A stretch of 26,998 nt of DNA from Chromera velia (Eukaryota > Sar > Chromeraceae): assembly GCA_018398765.1 (NCBI GenBank), contig JAHBMJ010004831.1:49421-76418 (forward strand). Direction: 5' to 3'. The translations under genes were made by a program, and so were the position numbers. Shown piece after piece: positions 18,901 to 26,998 of this stretch (the stretch's first letter is position 1; each line of letters starts with the position of its first letter). The notes beneath the pieces are model-generated. The model searched no databases and was not told the DNA's origin. It worked only from the letters and a program-made list of their open reading frames with translations.

Positions 18901-21900
18901 GAGAGAGAGAATATTCTGCCAAATACGGACGAAACAACAATGAAGAGGGAGACAAACAAAGAAAAAGAGAAACGCTCCCCCCTTCTCCCCCCACCCACAC
19001 TAACCTTGTATGCCGTGTGGAGGTCTCTCTTCTCCACGTACCGGGAGAGGGAGACGCTCTGAGGCACATCGATCGTCTGCATGGAGATGAAGTGCAGGCA
19101 GAAGATCTTGCTGCCCGTGAACCCCACCACAAATCCCTGCAGCTTCTGCGTGTGTGGGGGGAAACTTCCTGTCTTGATCGACAGCTGCCCGTTTCCAGAG
19201 TACGCAAGCATATCCTCCATCTCACTGTTCCATGCCACAGAGTTCGCGTTCGGTTCGCTCATCAGCTGCTGTTGCGTCTCCAAATCGTACACGATCATGT
19301 TCGCTGCCTCGTCGACGACTGCCAGCTGAAGAGAAAAACAAAGCAGAGGGGGGGGGTGACGTGTGCAAAAAGGGAAACAAGAAAGCAGTCCACAATACAA
19401 TTCGAGTTGTGGTTTGATGGATTCATGCGTCAATCACTCGATCGGTCAACATGGACATATCAATTATCACAACCAAAATCGACCCGTAAAAAAAGGGGGG
19501 TGCCGTAAGTGAATCAAAGAGAGAAAAAGACGAGAACGAGGGATTGAAAATCGAAACAGCGCAAGCACCAGCAATTGCAAACCAAAGGGGGGACTGAAGT
19601 GGTCTTTCTGTCATGTGGAAAAAAGCCTCAATCGGAATTGAAGCCTCTTTTAATATTTTTGTTTACTTTCCGGTTGCTTGCAACTTTCAGGAGGCAGAAG
19701 CGCAGATACGCAGATAAACGAGACACTGTGCGAATCCGCCACACACGCATTGTGTCTCCTTCCAAATCTCGATCTCACCCTCTCACCTTCTTCCTGTTCA
19801 TGGACAGATCCAGGCACCGCACTGCCGTGTGTTGTTTGATCAGAGTCACGGGGAAGGGATTGTCGATGAACACTTTCAAAATGTGTCCGTTCTTCAGACC
19901 CACAAGCAGACCCTCTCTCTTTGGAGGGCCCCCCACAACCTTGATGTACCTGCACACGCATGCACATGCACAGGCACAGGCACAGTTTTATTGAAAAAGA
20001 ATTCTGTATGAAAATGAATCCATGCAACCTTGATGTATCTGTACACGCACACGCACGCACAGAAAGAGAGACAGCGAGAGATTTACACACAAAAGCACAA
20101 TAAGTCAGGAGCAGAAGACAGCAACACAAAAGAGATACTCAGCAAGGAGCACAAAACGAAAATCTCACGCCGAATCGCATACCCGTCAGGAATCTACAGG
20201 CCGACTTTTGGCGGAGTTGCTGATATGTACATACACAAACGATAAATCCCTTCACGCACCCACTCCCGAACACACGTACAACACCTCCCTCCCTCCCCCC
20301 CTGTCCATGCAACGAACCAACGTACGCACCTGATGAGAGACTCCAAGATCCAGACCCTCTCGAGTACGCCCTTGAAGGAGTACAGCTGCAGGGTCTTCTC
20401 CTGGCAGAGGATGATGTGGTGGGATGTCACCACCAGGAGGGAACACTCAAACCTAAACAAAACAGAACGAAAGGGAAAGAACGCAACAGGACAGGTCAGA
20501 CAGAGCAGACAGAGAGAATTTTTCTTGTGTAAAGAGCACCCGGCGTTCTTTTCAGTTGCTCGGCCAGACAATCCATCCATCCATCCATCCATCCATCCAT
20601 CCATGAATCCTCAGATCTCGTTCCACCATCGAGCGTAAAAAAAGAAATCGAGCTTGCGTGTTGTACGAATCGTCAAAGCAGGAGAAGGAAAAAATGTCTG
20701 ATGGATATCAGTACAGAAGCTCCTGAGCATCGTGCATTTGTCTACATTCGAGTCCACCGTTGCTGTCTTCTCTTCTCTTTTTTCCCTTTTTCTTTAATTG
20801 CAACAGACTGACTTCTGCCGAATCTTTTCAATGTTCTTGTAGTGCATGTCTAAGGGGTCACTCGACTGGACCTCGTAGATCAACACCTGCAGGAAGAGAG
20901 GGAGGGAGGGAGACACGCGGAGAGAGCTGGATTTGTCTTCTCTTCTTTGTATTCAAACAGACAAACGAACAAAAAGGGGGGCAGTCAGCTAGAGGCGGAC
21001 ATGCTGCTTTCGCTCTCCCAGGCAGGCAGGCACACCTTCACACAAAGAAACAGGCATTCAGACACACCAAGGCAGGAGGAACTGACAAATACAGACTAGT
21101 AAGAGAGAGAAAAAGAGACTACACATAATTAAGAAATTTTCCTCGTCACGATTCTATTCCCCCCTTCACCATGAAAGCCTCTCCGCTTCTGCCGCCAGGA
21201 ACGACCTCTTGCCCCCCGCCCTTCCCTTCCCTCCGTCTATTACTCTTCTGTCTGCACATCGTTCCCTTCTTTCTGTCCTTGTGTACGGACTGCCCTGCCT
21301 GCCTTGCACGGGCAGTCCATTGGCTAACGAGCGTCAACGTACCTTGTCAGAGAGTTGCACCGCAAGTCTGTCTCGATACACGGCGATCTTCTTCACGTAG
21401 TCTTTGCATCGGATGCGGACCTGCAGAAGAAGAGACGAGAAAAGAACAGAGACAGGGGGGTGGGTGGAGAAGTCAAAGGTAGGTAGAGTCAGCGCGCAGA
21501 GCGAGCTCCTACGAATCTTCTGCACAGAAACACTCGAGACTCTCGACGGCGTCTCGCACCGAGGAAACAGACAAAAAAAGTGAGTGCCAAAAGAGGAGAC
21601 ACGACAAAGAGAAGAGCCAAGACGGCGCAGTCGGGTGCCCCCCCCAAAAAGGCAACAGCCGTTCGTCCATCCTGAAAATGAATCAGGAGCTTCACATGCA
21701 AGCAGAGGGAAGCAGAAAAAAGAGAGAAGAGGTGCGCGGGTCTGCATGAAGAAAACAATCCCCCCCCCCTTGGGAGGTGCCTCTTTCTTCCACTGCCTAC
21801 CAACCTTCTGTTCGCTCACGAGATGCTGCACGATGACGTCGGTCATCAACTCTCGGTAGGCGTACCTGCAGGCAGTGTGTGCAGTAATCATCAGCAGGAA

Positions 21901-24900
21901 TGTGACCAACTCTGTTCATATGTGGACGGCATCTCTGTCTGGCGGACAGATGAGATGGGATGGGATTGGATGCAACAAGGGCTGCTACAAGAGAGAGATC
22001 TTGCATGAACAAAAGAGAATCAATGAGGCTTCTGTTACGCCTTTCGTTCGTTCTCGCCTACCACCCCCCCCCCTTGTATTATTTCTCACTCACTCACCTG
22101 TCCTGATAGAGTCCATGCACAGTTGAGAAGATCACCTGGACGAACGAGACGTGGCCCTGATTGGACCCGCAACAGATGTTGTGCTGTCGGGGCCGCACAG
22201 CACACGCCCAGACCCAGTCGCTCATCTCACCAACGACACCCAAGAATACGCCCTCACGGCTGTACAGAGAGAGCTGCAAACAGTCATTCAGTCAGTCAGA
22301 AGCAGACAGACGGGCAGACAGGCAGTTGAAAACAGGTCTTCACGGAGAAAAATGGCAAGACACGAAGTATGAAATAAAGGGGAAAAACCGGAGGGAGGTC
22401 TTCATATCCCACAAGCCCGAGCCAGACAAATGGATTGAAAGGAAAGCGACTGACGGGGCCTCGCTCGTTTCGCGCTTTGCCCTCCCTCTTCTCTTGGGAG
22501 GGAGGTCAGCATACCCTCTTCCTTCGTGCTAGACACTGCAGCAGAGTGAAAACGCTCAATTGCACGCACAAAAATAAATTGATGGCAAAACGGGGGCCAC
22601 CCACCCACCCACCCACGAACCTTGTTATCTGTCCCTGAGACCACAAAGAAGTCGCCACTCGAAAAGAACGACTGCAGTCAGACAGACAGACAACATTCAA
22701 GTGTCAAAAGCTGAGTCTATGTAAATGGAAACTGATCCATCCACGTGTCGCAACAGAAAGAACAGAAAGAAATCTCCATTGAAAAAGGAGGGCTCCTTTC
22801 TCCCTTCTCAAGGATACGACGAGAATCTTGTCATTCCATGTTGACACACACTCAAGTCAGCTGTGTCCTTCCTTTCCCGCTGTTTCTGTCTGTTTGACTA
22901 TCAGGGGAAGCGACCTTCCATCTCCCCCCCTTCCCTTCCCTCCCACAGACTCATCTGAACAGATCAGCTGACTGACCACACAGAGAGGGTCGTATGTCAA
23001 CTTCTGTTCCTTCATGCACTCCTGTCCTGACACCTGCACGCACGAGCACACGTACGTGTGTGGACGGGACACACACACATACACATACACATACACGCAG
23101 ACATGCACAGGAATACAGATTCAAGAACCATCGCCGAGGGGAAAGGAGCGGGAAAGAAAACGGAACACATAAGATCCGCACCTACACTCTTTACAGAACA
23201 TTGAAGATTCTTGCTCAACGTTCCCGTACGTCACTCCAGAGATGCTTTCCTGCACCCTTGCACTGAACTACTCACAGCCTCATTCAACAAGAACCCATCC
23301 ACCCACCCACCCACAGACCCACTCACTCACTCACTTACCGACCTACCTTATAGAAAGAGAGAGTCTGGTCCCAGCAACCCACTAGGAGCACGTCTGATGG
23401 ATCTTGTTTGGGTGCCATGGGGTTCCAGGCCAAAGTCCACACAGGGGCATTCCGGACGATCTCTGTTTTCTCGTTCCCGAACTTGTCGCGTATCGATATG
23501 TGACCGTTGAACTGGCCTGAGGACATGAAGAGAAAGCGGCCAGACAACAAGCGTGAAGGAAGACGTAAAATGAACCCCCGTCTCTCTTTCTGTCTGCGTG
23601 TGCGTTCGTGTGTGCATGTGTGCGTCATCCAGGCAGTTAGTTTTTGGATGACAAAGACAGCTCTCCAAACGGAAATTGAAGAAATCTCCGGAAGACAAAA
23701 CCTGACGATCCTCTGAGACGAGTTTTGAGGAAGCAAACACGAATAATTTGGATGAACGCTTTTTTGTCTGTCCCGCACTGTCTCATCTCATCTCACTTCG
23801 ATAACTGGAAAGAGAAAATAAATCCCAGCGAGTACAAACAGAATGGAAAGGAAGGAAGGAAAAGAGAAACAACCCTCCGACCCATGAATGAACACATGGA
23901 AGGACCGACCGAGGGCTAAGTGAAGGCCGTCTGTCGTCCACGCCATTGAGATTACTTTCGAATTCACCTGCAGCACAAATGACCATACAGAAACGCGTAC
24001 ACGCAAATGTTCACGCATAACTGCACACGCACCCAAAAAAAGATAGAAAGGAGCACACGTACATTCCCCCCTCTCCACTGACTGACCCTATGTTTGGTCA
24101 CAGACTTCTGTTCAGGAGACCAGAGCCCGAAGTCCGATGCGGTCCCCGAGGCCAGCTGCTGCGTCACGGGGTTGTACGCCAGGCACTGCACCGAATCCCC
24201 GTGGTTGTATTTCAGTTTCCCCTCTGCCTTGTCGGTCCAGATGATCACTTGTTTGTCCGCACTGCATGCACGTCGGGGCAAGGCAATATCAAAACAGGCA
24301 GGAAAGGGCAAGACATGCAGAAAGAAAATTGATCTTCGTCCTCTTCAAGAAAGGAAGGATTTGTGAAGGAAATAACGGGGGAAAGGAAGGGAGGAACGAA
24401 GAGGGGGTGCTACGGGAAGAACAAGAAAGAATCAATGTACACGAGAATCACGGGTGGCACTATCCTGTCCTCCCCTCCCCCCCCCCTCTGTGTGCATGTA
24501 AACAACCCCCTCCGGGGATTGTTGGGTCCCCCCCCCATCTGGCACGCAGCAAAGGAAAGCGACGGACCCTCCAGAGGCGAATTTCTTTCCGTGCTTGCTG
24601 TACGCAACGCAGTAGACGGCCTCTCTGTGGGCTGCACACATGCATGGATGCAAACAGAGAGGAACACACGCACACATCCACGGATCTCTTTGGTGGTGCT
24701 GGGAAGATGGTGAACAGATTGCAAGCGAGGGGCGAATCCAAACAGCACAGAGAAGAGCTGCAAGGTGAAAACTTCTGTGCTCATTGGGGAAACCAGTCAC
24801 TCCTTCGCTCAATCAGTTGCCGAGCCATTCAGTCAATCAGTCAGTCAGCCTCGTATGACAGAGGAATGAGAGAACACGGAGGAAGGGGACAGGCGGAAGT

Positions 24901-25400
24901 AAGGAAAAAGGGCACAATAGAACCAAGATACCAGGACGTGAAGATCACCCCTTGGTGATGGAAGAAGTGGGCAATCGGACAGTCTTGTGTTGCGACAGGC
25001 AGTGGCCGTCTCCTTCTGTTCACTCAGCGTCCTCTGCCGTTTGACTCGCGAATGTGTTGAGAGAAGATCACATGCAGCCCACCACATCGAAGAGAGAGAA
25101 GAGAACCGACCCTTGAGGGAGTGTAGAAGGTCCCCATCGGTAGTGTCATAGACCAGCACTCGATTTCCAGCAGCCACAACACATTGGGTTCCGTCTGCAC
25201 GAAGACAGGTGGGCGGGCCCATCAGGACTGTCTGTCATAGATGACACGTGTCGACCGGGGAGGGAAAAAGCGTTCCACACCCCGGCCTTGCTGCCCTACT
25301 CACTCACTGACTGACCAGGTTTGAAGGCGATGCTCCAGATAACGTTGGGCACCTTGTCCCTCTCGGGGATCTGGTCTGCCCACACAGTCGCCGTCCGCAT
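11048..25400 (-). CDS. IFT122: Intraflagellar transport protein 122 (IFT-A core), 29 exons, about 1,427 aa
   Basis: IFT122 is a core subunit of the IFT-A complex, which moves cargo back from the ciliary tip and admits membrane proteins to cilia. Exons in transcript order: 25400-25316, 25194-25111, 24631-24568, 24261-24087, 23967-23910, 23516-23347, 23033-22977, 22671-22621, 22273-22098, 21865-21805, 21420-21343, 20886-20813, 20452-20330, 19949-19787, 19325-19005, 18824-18712, 18335-18236, 17872-17623, 16307-16030, 15719-15549, 15087-14887, 14569-14318, 13965-13887, 13673-13476, 13138-12797, 12462-12250, 11959-11841, 11384-11211 and, tentatively, 11101-11048. Every junction keeps phase. Order: two WD40 propellers, alpha-solenoid, two zinc ribbons, as in animal IFT122 (about 1,240 aa). 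Matches to the human protein, from memory, include [17 protein letters not shown] and CLGVTDTDW. The extra length is mainly a Gly-rich insertion. If the last intron is not removed, translation stops at 11124. Confidence 0.93.
11452..11543. repeat. (CA)n-(CG)n-(CA)n-(GA)n compound microsatellite in IFT122 intron 27
   Basis: A CA run passes through alternating CGCGCGCG, back to CA-type units and then GA units. Alternating purine-pyrimidine DNA of this kind can adopt Z-DNA. It lies between exons 28 and 27. Confidence 0.85.
11678..11730. repeat. (GA)n-(GAAA)n microsatellite in IFT122 intron 27
   Basis: A GA run followed by GAAA/GCAA units on the plus strand. On the gene strand it is a pyrimidine-rich stretch within the intron. 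Confidence 0.85.
16454..17416. repeat. TTCC/GGAA-type tract of nearly 1 kb in IFT122 intron 18
   Basis: The plus strand is almost pure pyrimidine with a four-base period, mostly TTCC. GCTTTCTTCC and CTGCC interruptions recur at about 30-40 base spacing (roughly twenty by eye), giving a loose higher-order unit. It ends in ATTC and GTTC variants (about 17360-17416). On the gene strand it is a GGAA-type polypurine tract occupying most of an intron of about 1.3 kb. The long open frames on both strands (Phe-Leu-Pro-Ser or Lys-Glu-Gly-Arg repeats) come from the period and the rarity of stop triplets in it. Confidence 0.95.
17527..17549. repeat. (GA)n run in IFT122 intron 18
   Basis: A short GA dinucleotide run lies between the TTCC tract and exon 18. 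Confidence 0.7.
18131..18165. repeat. (TG)n microsatellite in IFT122 intron 17
   Basis: An uninterrupted TG dinucleotide run lies in the intron between exons 17 and 18. Confidence 0.9.
18336..18362 (-). repeat. TGCA-type array abutting the acceptor of IFT122 exon 17
   Basis: On the gene strand, TGCATGCA-type units separated by one TGTA unit run directly into the TGCAG acceptor of exon 17. The splice site is thus the last unit of the array, and a pyrimidine tract is absent next to it. Confidence 0.75.
18862..18910. repeat. (CT)n-(CA)n-(GA)n microsatellite in IFT122 intron 15
   Basis: Three dinucleotide runs follow each other between exons 16 and 15. Confidence 0.85.
19005..21420 (-). other. 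IFT122: IFT122 exons 11-15: second WD40 propeller (residues 328-580)
   Basis: The exons encode [20 protein letters not shown], then [16 protein letters not shown], the block from FECSLLVV to [16 protein letters not shown], and the [21 protein letters not shown] segment. Exon 15 (107 codons) carries [20 protein letters not shown] and [18 protein letters not shown]. This is the more conserved half of the protein. No frameshift or missing blade was seen. Confidence 0.92.
20572..20604. repeat. (CATC)n microsatellite in IFT122 intron 12
   Basis: About eight CATC units lie between exons 13 and 12. On the gene strand the units read GATG. Confidence 0.9.
21805..25400 (-). other. IFT122: IFT122 exons 1-10: first WD40 propeller (residues 1-327)
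   Basis: The N-terminus starts [20 protein letters not shown] and passes into WSIAFKPDGTQ, the first WD blade. Later blades carry [47 protein letters not shown] and [14 protein letters not shown]. The block closes with [17 protein letters not shown]. These words follow the human protein almost residue for residue, which fixes the exon borders well. Confidence 0.92.
23295..23346 (-). repeat. Twelve phased GTNN units opening IFT122 intron 6
   Basis: Read on the gene strand from the donor after exon 6, about twelve consecutive four-base units all start with GT: GTAG, GTCG, GTAA, then GTGA and GTGG units with one GTCT. It is the longest donor-anchored array in IFT122. Confidence 0.85.
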
Positions 25401-25815
25401 CTTTAAAGGCCACCAGACTCAACGCCCCTCCCTTCCTGTTTGCACTGCTCAATTGGTGCCTCTTCTTTCACGCAGCCACGGTAAAGGTGGTACAGCAGCG
25501 CTCGGCCCGGCTACTCACCGCCTATCGTGCGCAATGGCCTGTGTGTTTGCAGGCGCAAGCAACACCTGCATATCCTGGTATAAGCATCGTTTCCAAGGGA
25601 TTCCACGATGTAGGGGATCACGCACTTGCAGTCAGACGGAACGATCAGGTGAAAGAGTCCCACAATCCCGACCGACATGACGTGAAAGCAGGTGCCCACT
25701 GCCCAGTGTGCTGCTCGAAACTGATTTCAGGACTGTAGTCAGTCATGTGTATATTATATACCGCGTTCGATCGGCTGAAATTTGCACAGCGCACTTGATT
25801 CGGACGCTGCTTAAT

Positions 25816-25945
25816 TGAGTCCATGCATGAATCACGCGCGCGCTATATGCGAGCGCTGCATGCATGCATGCATGCATGACATTGCATGACTGTTTTCATG
25901 CATGCCCGCACATCCGCGCGCGCAACGCGCACATGCACGCGCTTG
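25816..25945 (-). promoter_or_regulatory. CG-rich island with TGCA array upstream of IFT122
   Basis: About 420-550 bases upstream of the IFT122 ATG there is alternating CGCGCG, ATATGCGAGCGC (25845-25856), five TGCA units plus TG (25857-25878) and GCGCGCGCAACGCG (25916-25929). The first and last words match those of the other two gene-upstream islands with one mismatch each. The island lies between the divergent IFT122 and transposase genes and could serve either. Confidence 0.4.
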
Positions 25946-26231
25946 CACGTTAATTGCTGGCTTGAAGCCCTCAGATGAGAGGTTGGCCCCGAAAAGCTAG
26001 CTTCATACACTAAAAAAAAAAATGAGTTTGATTTTTTTTTAAATTCTGATTTTATAGTTTTTGTAGAGTTTTTCATAGGTTTTCAAACATTTTTTAAAAC
26101 TTGAAATAAAATTGTAAAATAAAAAAGTAAAGAAATGTCCTAAGGTGAGAAACCGTTCGATCCTCTAGAATTTTTCTAAAACTTTTATGATAGCGATGTT
26201 TCAATTCTATCTAGAACAGTAGAAAAACAAC
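25946..26231. other. AT-rich spacer before the transposase exon
   Basis: This DNA is rich in A and T homopolymers from about 26010 to 26130. No coding frame is supported. It may contain the 5' terminal inverted repeat of the element to its right, but with the other end outside the window I cannot identify one. Confidence 0.45.
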
Positions 26232-26877
26232 ATGAAACCAGAAGAGATCACCTCATTAATTAGCGTGTTGGACTTTGTCCGCAACACGCCTCCTGCTGAG
26301 CTCTTCGACATTCTCTGTCAGTGGAGCCTCCTCTCAAAGGAAAAAACTTGCGATTGTGGGAAAGTATTCAAAACGTGGAAAAAGATCTCTGAAGAGGTTT
26401 CCTCTTTTCAGAGCTTTCTCGAAAAGAACTACGGAAAGTGTACCTGCAGATCGACACGTTACACAGCTGATGCAGGGATGCTGTTAGACAGACGCCTCTC
26501 TCAGATGAGCTTTCCTGCCAAGCTGGCCTGTCTCTGGACCTTTGCAGAGTCAATCCCCCCCAAACAGGCCTGGGCGTTGCTCTATACGAAAGGAGTGAAG
26601 GAATTCGAGTTTTCTGTAAAACAGGTGCGCAGATTCTATCGGCACGTCCGCACCTATGTACAGGAATATAACCTCCTGGAAGAAAGTCTGGGGGGGGGCA
26701 GACTCGGAGGCCGCCACACCTGCGAAAAAGGAGACGAATGTGACTGCCCGGGAGTGCGAAAGGAAGATCTGAAGGACCATCTGTTTGGAAAGTCAACCGA
26801 GTGGAGAACTCCTCCCCCCCCAGGACAAGAGAAGAACGGAAAGAGGGCCCTGCTCACCTGTGTTCAGGTTGATGAAA
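26232..26877 (+). CDS. ISXO2-like / Merlin-type DDE transposase, N-terminal exon (3' partial)
   Basis: The frame is open from ATG 26232 to the window edge. The first exon probably ends at 26877, where GTCAGTCAGTCAG begins. The 215 encoded residues contain Cys pairs CDC (40-42) and CTC (70-72), which suggest a degenerate zinc-binding motif. A helix-turn-helix-like segment follows (about 85-145, FPAKLACLWTFAESIPPKQAW through VKQVRRFYRHVRTYVQEYN), then a Cys-rich insert (HTCEKGDECDC) and finally VQVDE. VxxDE is the first catalytic aspartate (D214) of IS1595/Merlin transposases, normally followed by a short basic FG-R-KY segment, which here would lie in the next exon. The other catalytic residues are outside the window. 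Assignment is by motif only, and intactness cannot be judged. Confidence 0.55.
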
Positions 26878-26998
26878 GTCAGTCAGTCAGACTTTTGATG
26901 ACTCCCTGTCTCCCCCTGCACGCCAGATGCCAGTGTTTGCCCTTGGAAGTCAGGTGCCTGCCAGTGTGTCCTCGAGTCTGCATGCAAGTATCCAGACA
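26232..26998 (+). mobile_element. Probable Merlin-like DNA transposon, left part
   Basis: The transposase exon implies that a DNA transposon runs off the right edge. Its left boundary must lie between the IFT122 upstream island and 26232. Merlin elements usually have short terminal inverted repeats and 8-9 base target duplications, and neither can be tested here. Confidence 0.4.

Overview
The window reads as nuclear DNA of an intron-rich eukaryote. Every intron that could be placed is GT-AG. Genes are separated by sharply AT-rich spacers, and introns are full of simple repeats. A gene for a ciliary transport protein shows that the organism, or a life stage of it, makes cilia or flagella. Arrays of TGCATGCA, a word known as an ApiAP2 target in apicomplexans, lie upstream of the complete genes. 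A chromerid-type or other alveolate is therefore my best guess, but this is inference and no marker settles it.

Layout from left to right. (1) 301-1195 (+): last exon of an OXA1/YidC/ALB3-family membrane insertase; its upstream exons lie outside the window. (2) 2182-6803 (+): an eight-exon gene of unknown function, about 691 residues, with one ankyrin-like repeat. (3) 8627-9880 (+): a single-exon ankyrin-repeat protein of 417 residues. (4) 25400 down to about 11048 (-): a complete 28- or 29-exon gene for the intraflagellar transport A protein IFT122. I rebuilt it exon by exon with consistent reading phase at every junction, giving about 1,427 residues. (5) 26232 to the right edge (+): N-terminal exon of an ISXO2-like/Merlin-type DDE transposase, divergent from IFT122.

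The genes do not form a pathway. OXA1 serves organelle membrane insertion, IFT122 serves cilia, the ankyrin proteins are probably interaction scaffolds, and the transposase belongs to a mobile element. The most unusual property of the window is in the introns. Nearly all 5' splice sites fit GTNNGT, and many introns open with a run of phased GTNN tetranucleotides (up to 12 units). Most acceptors are TGCAG, and some of these continue backwards into TGCA repeats. One IFT122 intron holds a TTCC-type tract of nearly 1 kb. CG-rich islands with TGCA arrays sit upstream of three genes and share further short words.
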